Position numbers and translations under genes: made by a program. Of a stretch of 64,000 nt of DNA, positions 46,659 to 58,569 are shown in pieces. This DNA comes from Ottelia alismoides (lineage: Eukaryota; Streptophyta; Magnoliopsida; Alismatales; Hydrocharitaceae), in NCBI GenBank assembly GCA_037367405.1, contig JAZKJV010003124.1, forward strand, positions 538,097 to 602,096, read 5' to 3'. The notes under the pieces are model-generated. The model was given only the letters and a program-made list of their open reading frames with translations. It had not been told where the DNA came from and did not search any database. How positions within the stretch are numbered: position 1 is the stretch's first letter; each line of letters begins with the position of its first letter.

Positions 46659-49600
46659 TGATAAGCCTCCCGCACCCTTAGTTAATCCGGTCAAATTAAT
46701 GTCCAAATCAATTAATGATATTCGTTGCAGTCGGATACGAGGGATTAATCAAAAATCACTTAGCTATTAATGTTAAGTGATGTAGTTTTTTTTTTACTTG
46801 GTGAAGTCCAAGGTCGATCTCAGGGAGGCATCTGTCTCCTTAGGTTGATTACATCAATTCACAAGTGCTCGAGATTCGGGGAACGATTTTTTTTTTTTTT
46901 TTTTGGTCTTTTTAATTACTATGTAGACAATGCAGACAATCCTTAGCCAATTTCAAGTTAGATTTAATTGATATATCAAATTCAGTCCAAAAATTATGAA
47001 AATTGGCCAGAAGGTTGCTTATGATGAAAATGACCTACACTAATTTTTTTGGAATTTTTTGACTCAAAATGAATATTCTATGAATTAACTAAACAAACAG
47101 TGTGATTTTCAATGTTTAATTTTTAATAAATATCAAAACACAATATTTCTCGGAACTAAAATTATCCTAGGAAGGTCTAATGATCAGGAACCTAGGAAAA
47201 TTGACAGAACTAAAAAAAATGTTGTGAAATGAATTAATTAAAATTAATCAAAGGAAATCACTAAACTATTTATTCAGGCCTCGTTATGCGTGCAAATGAT
47301 GTGAAATTTTTATGGGATGTTAAAAACAATGTCCTTAAGCTACTGTGATTTTTTTGGTGATTTTTGAAGGCACAGATAATTTACTAAAAATCAAATGGCA
47401 TCTCTGGGCAAAATATGACTCAAATCAACCAATTAATTCATTAATAAATCAAGAAAACCAACAAAAATACAACACGTGTGCTAACAGGTAGAGGACAAAG
47501 TTCTCAACAATATGCAACTTTTAAAATTCAAAAATAATCAAAAATGCATGCTATGGACACGTGCAAACATAGGGGTCTAAATGCAATACTGAAAAATAAA
47601 TGTTCAAGAAATAAACATGCTGACAGGGACTAAAGTGCAATTACCAAGACTATGCAGGACTTGAATGCAAATTCTCCACGAATCACGTGCGCCTCACGTG
47701 ATGTCTGCTTCACAGGGACCTTTCTGCAATTTTGGAAACCTCCAGGGGTGTCGGTGCAATTTACCCAGGCCGCACGTGCTCCTCACGTGGGGCGGCCTAG
47801 GCTCGGAGGCGTCGGAGGCTCGGATCGAGGGTCGGGGCTTCTGGAGGCTCGGGTTAGCCTCGGATCTGCTTCGGGGGACCCGAGCCTAGGCTTGGGTGCC
47901 GAGGCTCGGATCGGGCGACGTGGCGGCCTGAGGGCCCTTGGATCTGGATGGATCCAAGGGTGGTAGGTGAAGACGCGTGGCAGCGGGTGGAGCGTCCGAT
48001 CCTTGGTGCGATCGACGGTCGAGGACGAAGGCGGTGAAGAGACGCGTGGCGGGACGAGGGCCGTTCGATCAGAAGATCGAACGGTGGCTGCTGTTTCTCC
48101 TTCAACGCTCCTCCGCCGCCTGCGGAGGAGGGGCCTGTGCTCCGGTGAAGGGGGCTGACCTCCGCCTGCCTCGCTGAGCTCCGTCAGTGAGCTCTGTCAG
48201 CTCCCAGCTAGCTCGGAAGCAGCGGATGAGGACGGCGAAGCCTCCGGTGGTCTCGGATTGGCTGGAGGAGGGCTGGAGCACCTGGTCGATGAAGCTCGAA
48301 GAAGGATCCGATGAAGCTCCGGCCAATGATGATCGGGTACCTGCAAGGGTTATGTGGATAGCCGAAGCGTGCTGATACGATCGTGGAGAGGATGGCGTGG
48401 TCGGTGAGGCCTGCGGGTGCTTGAGGTGATCGGGCGAGGTGGCTCCGGACAAGCGGCGGAGCTGCTAGTCGACGATGGTCGAAGTGCGGTGAATGGCGAA
48501 GTGGAGAAGCCCGCGAGGATGCTAGCACCGTCGCGGAGCTCGTCGGGATGTCGAGGAGGTGTGGAGATGTCCGTGGAAGGCGAATAAAATCGGAGAAGAT
48601 CGGAAGAAAAGAAGAGGATGATCGGAGAGGGGATGAAGGAGGTTACCTGGGGTTTGGGGCTCGGTTTTGAGCTCCAGGGGTCGTCGCTCCAGAGGTCGGT
48701 AAGCCTCGAGCTCGTGCAGCTACGCGGAGGGCGGCTGCGGCACGGCTGTGCACCGTGGATCTCGCCGGAGAAGAAGGTCCTTCGTCGCTCAACAATTCGG
48801 CCGCTTGCTGTCACCAAGAGGAAGCTTGGAGCTCGGGGTTCTTTCCTGGAGTGGCGGATGGGCTTGAATGTGGTCGGAGAGGGTGTATTTATAGGTCGAA
48901 GGTGGCGGCAGAGCTGGGTGAGTGGCGAGTTTCATGGAGGTGGTGGAGCGAGTGTGGCGGAGATGGTGATGTTCGAGGGTGTTGGCGAGGGAGAGGGAAG
49001 AGTGGGGAAGATCGTGGGAGAGTCAGTGGCCGGCGAGGGGGGCTGGAGTGCGGCCGAGAATAGAAAGGGGCGGCCCCTCCCGCAAGGCGGAGATCGTGGG
49101 AGAGAGGGGCTGCCCGAGGTAGGGGACGAAGTCCTGGCCGTTGGATCTTGTGATCCAACGGCCAGATGGAGGCGCGAAGCGGGCGGGTGAGATTAGATCT
49201 GGAGTGCCCAGATGAAGGGCTATGAGGGTGACACGTGGCGTGACGCGGGCGAAGTGCGAGCGGGCGGCTAGGATCGGGTCTAGGTGATTGATCTGAGGGT
49301 CACGATCCGCTGGAAGACGAGCGGTTGTGATGAAGGGATCGGGGGCGCGATCGGGCGGCCTAGAGGTCGCCACGTGGCTCGTTGAGGATGCGGCGCTAAG
49401 GAACGGTCCAGATGGAATGCGGGGTGGATCTGATGGCTGTAGAAGAGAGCGGACGTGGTCAGGCCTGGGCCGTTGGATCTGAGGTGCGATCCAACGGTGG
49501 AGGGCGCGGGCGGAGCAGACAAAGGGCAGCGGGCCGCGTGGCGCAATCAGAGGGCGCCACGTGGCCTGCTGTGAGTGGTCGAAGGGAAAGACACGTGTAG

Positions 49601-50187
49601 AAAGAGGAGGAGGCCGAATTTGGAAAAACTCAAAACATGAAAGTTGTAGATCTTGATGAGATCTACAAGTTTCATGTTGACCAAAGACGGAGATGAGGTC
49701 AAATATGATACATAAATACAAAGTTACATAAATATACATATGTAGTATACAAAATGACCCAAAAACCCAAGTTCCTCATACAAGCTCCAATTTCAATGAA
49801 ATTAGTCTCATTTTGAAGGTCTTTTGATATGTAGTATTCTAAGAGTGAGTAGACCTAAGTAGGAGTTTGTATGCGGGCTTTATGTGTGTTTTAATGTACA
49901 AGGGTGCTCAGGGTATTTAGGCTCTTTTACAAGGGTGATTTGTGGCTTTCTTCCCTATATTCTTAAGGAGTATATACATATATTATAGAGAAGGAGTTAT
50001 TTGATGAAGAGGTCTTTTACAGGTGATTTTTGGCTTCTTATTTAAATGCAGATGAGCTCCTAAAATGCATGAATTATGGATGCATGCATGAATGCTATTT
50101 ATGCAAGATAAAGGGAAATATGCCTCTATTTTCTCGGGAACAAGGCTCTATTTTTGACTTTTGATGTGATGAATCACAGATTCATCA
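46659..50187 (-). repeat. Element B 5' LTR
   Basis: 3,529 bp, virtually identical by eye to 31469-34996. It contains the promoter TATAAATA (48886-48893, minus) and the U3 palindrome (49636-49676). It is the 5' LTR because the primer site adjoins its TTATCA end. Confidence 0.95.
48886..48893 (-). promoter_or_regulatory. TATA box of element B 5' LTR (likely active promoter)
   Basis: Minus-strand TATAAATA in a GC-rich context, about 1.3 kb into the LTR. Transcription from here would read through R-U5 and leader into gag. Confidence 0.65.
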
Positions 50188-51828
50188 ACTACCCCCAAGA
50201 AGGATCATTTACCCCTGCCCTTTATTGATCAACTTATAGAGAGGCTGGCAGGGAAGAGCCATTATTGTTTCTTGGATGGGTTCTCCGGGTATAACCAGGT
50301 GGCCATCGCGCCCGAGGACCAAGACAAGACCACCTTCACTTGTCCCTTCAGGACATATGCTTTCAGACGCATGCCATTTGGATTGTGCAACGCTCTGGCG
50401 ACATTCCAGAGATGCATGTTGTCCATCTTTTCGGACATGGTGGGGGAGTGCTTCGAAGTCTTCATAGATGATTTCTCGATCTACAACGATGGATTCGATT
50501 CTTGCCTTGACTGCCTAGACCGAGTCCTTCAGCGATGCATTGAGGTTCACCTTGTGTTGTCTTGGGAGAAGATTCACTTCATGGTGACTCAGGGGACAGT
50601 GCTTGGCCATATCATCTCCAACAGGGGCATGGAGGTTGATCCGACCAAGGTGGATGTCGTTAGAAAACTCAATCCACCGTCCAGCTTGTGGCAGTTCGGT
50701 CTTTTCTAGGGCACGTCAGTTTCTACAGGCGTTTCATTCATGATTTCAGTAGGATTTCCCGACCGTTGACTGATCTGCTGACAAAAGACATCGAGTTCCT
50801 TGTTGATGATAAGTGTCTATCGTCATTTGAGACTCTCAAGAGTTGTGTTGTAGAGGCTCTTGTTCTCCAGCCACCTGATTGGTCTCTCCCATTCGAGATC
50901 ATGACGGACGCCTCTGATTTTGCCGTGTGGGCAGTGCTGGGACAAAGGATGGGTGGAGTCCCATTTGCTATTCACTACGCTAGCCGTACATTGGATGTTG
51001 CCTAACAGAACTATATAGTTACTGAGAAGGAGATGCTAGCCGTAGTGTTCTCCCTAGATAAGTTCAGATCTTACATCATTGGATCTAGAGTGACCATCTG
51101 TACTGATCAGACCGCCATCAGGTACCTCATGGCAAAGAAGGATGCCAAAGCCAGATTGACCAGATGGATCCTTCTACTCCAGGAGTTTGATATAGAGATT
51201 AAGGATAAGCCTGGAGTCAAGAATGTGGTGGCAGATCATCTCTCCCGATTAGAGTATCTTGAGGATTCTGAGCAGACTGAGCCTATTTGTGAGACCTTCC
51301 CAGATGAGGTGATCCTTGCTATCACCACTCTCCCATGGTATGACGATATTGTGAACTATCTTGTCGCCAAGAAATTTCCACAAGATTGGCCCAGGCAGAA
51401 ACTTGAGACCTTCCTCACGAAGGCCAACTTTTACCATTGGGAGGATCCCGTCCTTTACCATGAAGGAGGGGATAGTATCTGGCGTCGGTGTATTCCTCAG
51501 GAGGAGCACCACAACGTCCTTACTTACTGCCACAAGCTTGAGACAGGAGGACATCACTCTGGGAGGAGAACGACACAGAAAGTGCTCCAATCCGGCCTAT
51601 GGTGGCCTACTATCTTCAAGGACTCTGATGAGTTCGTGAAGAGGTGTACTGACTGTCAGATGATGGGTACTTGTAGACAGCGTGATATGATGCCGATGCA
51701 TCCTATACACTTATATGAGGTTTTTGACGTATGGGGCATCGATTTCATGGGTCCATTCCCTAGGAGTCAGGGATTTGAGTACATTCTGTTGGCCGTGGAT
51801 TATGTGAGTTGTTGGGTTGAGATCATCC
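50188..51828 (+). pseudogene. Element C pol, part 2: reverse transcriptase, RNase H and integrase N-terminus
   Basis: This continues part 1 after element B. RT resumes at about KKDHLPLPFIDQ and keeps [13 protein letters not shown] and the catalytic FIDDF (near 50465), so the core is readable. A frameshift near 50690 and a TAA at 51003 (GCCTAACAGAAC) break the frame. RNase H keeps MTDAS (near 50903) and CTDQTAIRYL (near 51102). The integrase zinc finger (HHSG near 51552, CTDCQ near 51645) and [10 protein letters not shown] (first catalytic Asp) follow. The frame ends at WVEII, where the solo LTR D is inserted. It is clearly homologous to, but not identical with, B's pol. Confidence 0.93.
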
Positions 51829-54800
51829 TGTGTACCCCGGAAATCGGTGGTCTTAAGTTCCTCACAAGGCGGGAACCCAGTCGCTGAGTCGACCACACAA
51901 AATCCGGAATAAAACAACAATTAACCCACAATGAAATATATGCAATTAAATCTAAAAAATGTGGAGTTAAAATTTATTATAACTTTACATGCAATGTGTA
52001 TAGGTGTAAGCATAAGTAGAGGTCGAACACTGGGAGGCGAAAGAATGTATGTGAAATTGGTTGCGCAGTTATTCAATTTCTTGGTTCATGTCCAATTCCT
52101 TATTGTTTTTGTGGGTTTTTGATTATATATATATTTTTTTGTTTTTATAATTTTTATTTTGTTTTTACATTTTGTACTTTTTTTATATTTTTAATTATAT
52201 AATATATATATATAGATATACAAGAAAAGAGAGAAATATAGTATATGGATATGTAGACATATATATACTCAATATATTAAGTATAATATTTTTTAGGATT
52301 TTTGTATTTTTCTAATCTTTATGTTATTTTTTTCTGGAATTTTGCTAATTTTTATGTATTTTCAATTCAAAAATGTCCCTAATAAGGGACTAATTAAATA
52401 GGCCGCAAATAATTTGGTTTTAAAATATGAAATAAGTCCAAAAATAACCCAAATTAATTTTAATACATAAACAATAATATATACATAATTATAGAATAAG
52501 AAAACATATTTTTGGTATTTTTAAAGGGTTTTTATATTTTTTAAGGATTTTGGAGCTTCTTGAAATTTTTATATTTTCTTTTTCTATTTTTAGGGTTTTT
52601 CATTTTCTTGACTCATAATATATTTAAATATACCATATATAATTTTTCTGTAATTTTTCAAAAAAAAATTATAATTTTTTTGTATTTTCTAATTTAAACA
52701 GTACAAAAGGGCTTCTTTTTATTTTTAATAATTAGGAAAAATTCAAAAAAAATGTGAAATAAAATGTGGGCGTGCAAGGGCATCACATAAAACATCTATC
52801 CTAATTTTTTTGGATTTTTAGAAGCCTCATAGGTATTTTTAATAAGAAAGCAAAAGACACAAAAATAAAAGAGCCTGGCAGGGGCATTTTTGCAAATAAA
52901 ATAACTACAGGGGTCTCAGTGCAAAAATACCTACTAGAATAAACATTATTTTAATTCGTGGAACTAATTTACAGTGTACAAAAACTGCCAGGGTATCCAT
53001 GCAAATTTCGCGCGCCTCACGTGGGACTGCACGTGGGGCGCGGAGGGACCTAAATGCAATTATATAAACTTCATGGTCCTTTCAGCAAAAATCACATTTT
53101 ATTTACAATGTGATATTTATTTTGCAAAATTAAAACATAAATACAAAAAGTACTAGGGTGGATTTTGCAATTTACCCCCAAAGGCGCTTCATCCGATGGC
53201 TGATCTTCGTCCACTAATCCACGTGGCGCCTCCACGTGGGCCGATGACGGTTCGCGATCCACGGCTAGGATTAGATCTCCAAAGGGATCTGACGGTCTGA
53301 GCACTGGGGGATCGGACGACTGTGCTTCAACCTGGGCCTTCGTCTTCATCCAACGGCGGGGAGCTGGCGTGGAAGAACAGGAAAGAAGGCTCGTCGGGGC
53401 GAGCTTCTTCCGCCTAGATCTCGGTTCTCCGCCGGTCATCGCTGCACCTGAAGGTCCCAACAGCTTCCTGGCAGGTTGCTCTATCTTCTGGAGGGTCTGG
53501 ATCGGTCGGAGGCACGCTGGAGCGCCGCCACGAGCTCGGGGAAGAAACGGAGCTCCAGGTACCTCCGCCAGCATGTGAATCGTCTCTTGGTGCTCTTCAC
53601 GCACCTAACCTGCACAGGAAGGTAGAGGGGCTCGAGGTCTCTCTCCTCGACCCGGGGTTTGAAGCTGTTAGCGCTAAAATGAGTGAGGTGGCGAAGCCTC
53701 CGACGAGCGGCGGAGTTGAGGCTTCGATTCGCGGATCCAGGTGGGAATCCGGTTGGACAGGGTGGCTGGTAAATGGAGAATGCATAGGGGGTCGAAATGA
53801 AGGCGGAAGGGAGTCGGGAAACGGTCGGAAACACGGTGGCAAAGTCGCCGGAGTAGAGCTCCGGAGAACTTCGATTTACCTAATCTACGCTACTGGAATA
53901 ATCTAAATGCAAAATAAAAGACAAGAATAAAATGCAGGAACGAAAACCTACCTAAAAATCATAAATGTGCAGTCTCGACTTGGCCGGAGGGCCAAGGAGC
54001 AGGACGGACGCTGGAGCTCCGCCGTGGGTGCATCTCCTTCCTCCGCGAACCTCCTCGGAGCTTCAGGGGACCTCCTGCTGTCACCAGGATACACACTTGG
54101 CCGAAGGCGAGGGTTCTAGGGCTTAGGAAATGGCCGAAAAACTCGGAAGAAGAAGATGAGTTTATTTATAAACATGGTTGAGCGCCCTTATTGACCGGCC
54201 AAAATCAAAGAATCTAAGCTATGCACAAATGAATAAAAGAAGCGGCGAGGATCATGATAGTCGTGGGAGAAAAATCCGTGAAGGGACTGTTGGTGATGGA
54301 GCGATAGGTCGAGCGGGAAAAATGGAGAAAATCGGGGGAAGCGACATGTCTGACGGGAATCAGAGGCGCAGGGGGGAGTTGACCGGAGGTCAACACTCCC
54401 TGGCCCCTGATTGGTCCACATCGACCAGATCTTGACCTATTTATTACACTTCATAAATTAATTAATTAGATTTTTCTTATAAAATAAAAAATGTTTATTA
54501 ATTAATGTAGTATTTATTTACGATTTTTATTTATTTTTTTGAAGTGTTTTATTATGGCTTTATTTTAATAATATATTTATAAGGGTAATTACATGTATTT
54601 ATTTTTATTTTTTTATTTTTATTTTATTATTTTATTTTCTTATTTTATGAATTTATAAATTATTTTTATGAGGATAAACATATTTTTATTTAATTTTTAT
54701 GATTTTATTTACATTTTTAAATAAATAAGTATATGTATATGTAGGTATACTTATAGGTATTTTACCTATATATTATATACATTTTAATTTTTTAATGAAT

Positions 54801-55724
54801 TTTATTTGTTTTTATTTTGAATTGTATTTTTAATAAGTTATATATAATATGTACATTACCATAAAAATATAGATGAATAAAGAATAAAAGAATAAAATCT
54901 CTTTTTATTTATATACATATAGGTAGCATAGGTATTTTGTCTATGAATTTTATAGACTTATTTTATTTTACAAATTCTTTTTGGTTTTCTTGTATTTTCA
55001 ACATGTACATGTATCATATACATTATTTACAAAATTCTAAAAATATAAATTTATAGAAATAATAAATATAAAATGAATATTTTAATTAGTACTATATACA
55101 AGGGGAGCCAAAAACCTCACTTCTACAGATGAACTCCCAAAATTATGAAACCAATTTTATTAAATAGTTCATGGAAGGCTATATACAATTAAAGGTGAGT
55201 TTGGGTGATTTGGAGTTTTTATTTGCAAGATATGGGTCTGTGAAGTTGAGATTTTGGTTTTTTATTCTGGGTATAAAATGTACACTGAGTATTATTTTTA
55301 TACAAACTCAATTTTGTAATTTTATTCACATTATTATCTACAACTTTCATGTACAAAGTTTCTGTATTTGATGAATAAATAATTAAGTGCAAAATATGTG
55401 TCACAAATGCATAAATGAATGAATAAATAAATGAGGTATTTATTGAATTTTTGGCCCTTATCTCCCCCTACTTTATTCCTTGTCGACCAATTCCATGCTG
55501 GCCTTGGTCTCGGGGTTAGAGTCATAAAATATTTGCAATATTTTATTCCTTTTTCTTTTCTTCTCTTTATTCTATCATATTGGCATTAAAAACCTTATTC
55601 TATGTACAATTAATATAATGAATCATGAATGCTATTATATACAAATTAATGCTATTAACATGCATTTGCTGGGGTTTTTAAGGCCAAAATGATAGAATAA
55701 AGGTGATGAAATGGAGATTCATCA
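51829..55724 (-). repeat. Element D: 3.9 kb solo LTR of an Athila element
   Basis: Flanked by a perfect 5-bp duplication CATCC (51824-51828 and 55725-55729) inside element C's integrase. On the minus strand it starts TGATGAATCTCCATTTC and ends CGGGGTACACA. There is no primer site, purine tract or pol inside, so it is a solo LTR. It has the same tripartite layout as B's LTR: AT-rich, a GC-rich core at 53160-54440, AT-rich. The family is that of the LTRs at 21882, 26335 and 58570. It carries a paired CACGTG cluster near 53010-53040. Confidence 0.9.
54163..54170 (-). promoter_or_regulatory. TATA box of solo LTR D
   Basis: Minus-strand TATAAATA (context GTTTATAAATAAACTC) lies about 1.55 kb from the LTR start and just before the GC-rich leader, matching the layout in B. 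Confidence 0.55.
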
Positions 55725-56508
55725 CATCCCCACCCGAACCGTAGATGTTAGGACTGTTTGCAGATTTTTGAGGAGGAATATCATTTCACGGTTCGGGGTA
55801 CCTCGAGTGTTGATATCTGATGGGGGTCTCATTTCGTCAACGACAAGGTAAAGGCCCTTGCTAGCGAGTTCAGCATAGACCATCTAGTAGCCACTCCATA
55901 CCATCCTCAGACGAATGGTCTTGTTGAAGTGTCGAATAGGGAGATCAATACTATATTGCAGAAATTCGTCCGCCCTGACCGAAAGGATTGGTCACAGCTT
56001 TTGGACTCGGTCTTGTGGGCATATAGGACGTCTTTCAAGACGTCTTTGGGTACATCTCCCTTTCGCCAGGCAAGCCCTACCATTTACCTGTTGAGCTTAG
56101 ACATAGGCCACTTTGGGCTGTTACTGATATACTTATGGACTCAGTGTGTGTAGAAGATCAGAGGATGGCAGAGTTAGCAGCCCTGAAGGAGCTACGTGAT
56201 ATAGCCTTTTCAAACAGCCTACACTATAAGGAGAGAGTGAAGGAGTGTCATGATTCTCATATTAGACACAAGCAGTTTAAGCCAGGACAGAGAGTATGGT
56301 TGTTTGATGCTAGGCTTCGTTTATTTTCAGAGAAGCTAGAGAGAAAATAGAAGGGACCCTATTTGGTTAGAAAGGTACATGACAATGGGAGTATTGATAT
56401 ATCTGAGTTGTTTTCTGATGTTACCTTCCGTGTTAACGGCCAGCGGCTCAAGCCATATCTAGATCATGAGCCATGGGTCGTTGACGTTGCCCCAATTCAC
56501 TTTGCGTG
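55725..56508 (+). pseudogene. Element C pol, part 3: integrase core and C-terminus
   Basis: It resumes at PTRTVDVRTVCRFLRRNI and continues FGVPRVLISDGG (second catalytic Asp). After a frame break it reads [33 protein letters not shown] and the C-terminal FKPGQRVWLFDARLRLF, with a TAG at 56348 before YLVRKVHDNGSIDISEL. The last stop is at 56506-56508. Several frameshifts are present. In order and content it parallels B's pol C-terminus. Confidence 0.9.
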
Positions 56509-56641
56509 AGATGTGGTCTCTTGACTCACATCTATTGTATCTCACGCCTGATTTTCACTGTTCTTCCGACTTGTAAAGATCCAGTTGTCCATATCACTCT
56601 ATTCTTTAGTCCCACACCCCTTTTCTCATCTTATGATTATG

Positions 56642-56991
56642 CTATACTTAGGGTGTACTTTACCCTAAGTATAGGTGTGTAGGACTCTCGGGTATTCGAT
56701 TCATTCTTTCTACCTCTATTTTGCTACCTCTACTTAGGGATATTTGACCCTAAGTATAGGGGGGTAGATCTTGTACATCCTTCCACTCGGATCTCCCTTT
56801 ATGTACAGATTGCTATACTTAGGATTACTTGATCCTAAGTATAGGGGGAAAATCGAGTCCTCTTCATTGTATTCTTTGATTCGTCTTTGTATATACCATT
56901 CCTTTTCACTTCCCTATACTAAGCACGAGTTATGTCTTCTTCATCGCTCTCGATCACTCTGAGGACATCGTTCGAGCTAAGTATAGGGGGG
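56642..56991 (+). other. Array of four stem-loops each linked to a polypurine-like motif (element C)
   Basis: Inverted repeats at 56642-56674 (12-bp perfect stem CTATACTTAGGG), 56731-56756, 56813-56844 (13-bp stem) and 56913-56991 (long composite stem). Three of them run into AAGTATAGGGGG or close variants. The array begins 134 nt after the pol stop, against 136 nt in element B, and copy number and spacing (about 85-100 bp) match. Confidence 0.85.
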
Positions 56992-58569
56992 TGTCATATA
57001 TATTTCATATATACTTTAGCCATAACTCTTACTTTGTGTGAGTGTGTAATAAATAAAATGGCTAAAAATCCATAAAATTTTAAAAAAATTACTTGTACAT
57101 AAAATTCTTCCTGTACATACCTATTTATAAAAATTATTTTTGTACAAATGATTGTAAATGATTTGTGTAAATAGTGTGTAAATAATTTCATATCAAAAAT
57201 TATGTATATAGTACAAAATTTTTGTAAAATGTTTGGAAAACAAAAAGTTTGCAAAAACCTCGTGTAATTGATTGTAAATATTTTGCAAAACTTCACAGCA
57301 TACATCCATGTTTTCAAAACATTTTTCAAAAATTTTACACATGTGTAAATATTGTAAAAAGCATCTTTGTAAATTCTTATACAGTTTTTCCAAATCATAG
57401 TTGACATTTAAACTGGCCTAGAATTAAATTGACAAATGGAGCTTGGTTAAGACCTTAATCTACCTAATTCTAAGAGGAATCTTATAGGGCTTAGGATTGA
57501 GACTTTTCAGGTCCATTGGGACTTAGTTCTTTGAGTTCACTAGGCTATGAGCATACGTCATCTTGATGAGCCTAAGTAGAGCACTTAACAACACACGCAT
57601 GACTCTCAGAGGCAATGACTTTACTTGCACCAGCACTCTACACATTGCTCTCCACGGATGAGGTGGTGAGGAGGCAGTTTCCTTTGTCTTGGGGTAGCAT
57701 ATGAGGGTAGTACTTCTAGGCGGAACCTCTCTTCTTCTTATAGTAAAGGAAGTGCATCTCAACTTGGTCTGGTGGTTATGAAGTCTAAAGACAGAAGCTG
57801 TAGGTTGCAATAAAGCTTCAAAAGAGTGATAGTCTACTGGCTCAAGAGGAAAAACTCCTTATGTATATATGCTGCACCATGTAGATATGTTGTACAGATG
57901 CACATGAAAAAAATGTGCAAAAAGAAAAGAACTTCAAAAAAGTGGTGGGTCGGATTGAAAATTTAATAATCCCACCCGAGTGTATATAGTCAAATAAAGC
58001 AAAGGTTATGTTATACATGACCATCTCATGAAGCTTGCAGCGGGAGACTCAGCTACACTGGTTAGAGCTCCCAAAGTTACATTACTACACTGGTCATGGT
58101 CCATTCTCATCTTCCCCCTCTTCTTGAGCCGGTTGCACTTGAACTTAGAAGGGAACACCCCGCTTCTCGAGGAAAGAGTTGCTAGACCAAGGCATTAGAG
58201 TTATCATGTTGAGGGAGGTTGTTTCTTTATTACTTCTGAGGTGGGGAGCTACATATCACTTACACAGTACAAGGAAAGATTCATGGTCATTAGAGTTTGT
58301 GTATGTAGACTTGTTCTGATCTGGTTGATTGAGGAGTCTTGACCATAGATTAGTGGAACTTAGAGGCTGTTGAGTTTTAAGCTTAAGTCCAAATAAGGTT
58401 CCGACAAATTAATAATCCAAAGGTCTGACTGAGCTCCATATTTCAATTTAATGAAGGAAAGTTTAATAATCAACCTTGATTTCCTCTCTTTTTCTTTCTC
58501 CTTCGCTTCTGCACTTCTTTTTCAAATAAGTGTTTGCTAAGGGACTAGCAAAAGTAAAGTATAGGGGGG
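56992..58569 (+). other. Element C 3' non-coding region and polypurine tract
   Basis: It is homologous to the E and B 3' regions: AATAAAGCTTCAAAAGAG (57810), CAAGAGGAAAAACTCC (57842) and CTTGAACTTAGAAGGGAA (58138). No env-like frame is open. It ends with a 7-bp hairpin TTTGCTA...TAGCAAA (58533-58552) and the purine tract AAAGTATAGGGGGG (58556-58569). Confidence 0.75.
58533..58552 (+). other. Hairpin upstream of the polypurine tract (element C)
   Basis: TTTGCTA-AGGGAC-TAGCAAA is a perfect 7-bp stem four bases before the purine tract. The inner pairs differ from element B's yet still pair. Confidence 0.7.

Larger units (their letters stand above)
31469..50187 (-). mobile_element. Element B: young, near-intact Athila retrotransposon with an extra internal LTR-PBS module
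   Basis: 18.7 kb in minus orientation, bounded by 3.5 kb LTRs (31469-34996 and 46659-50187), with a perfect duplication ACTAC at 31464-31468 and 50188-50192. Order on the minus strand: 5' LTR, tRNA-Asp-type primer site, 1.4 kb leader, gag, a partial LTR plus primer site, pro-pol, four stem-loops, 3' non-coding region, purine tract, 3' LTR. The LTRs look almost identical by eye (3,528 and 3,529 bp, differing in poly-T length), so insertion is very recent. It lies inside element C's reverse transcriptase. Confidence 0.96.

Noticed and set aside
53092..54435. GC-rich open frames resembling a small gene cluster
   Set aside because: They lie within the GC core of solo LTR D, bounded by a perfect target duplication.
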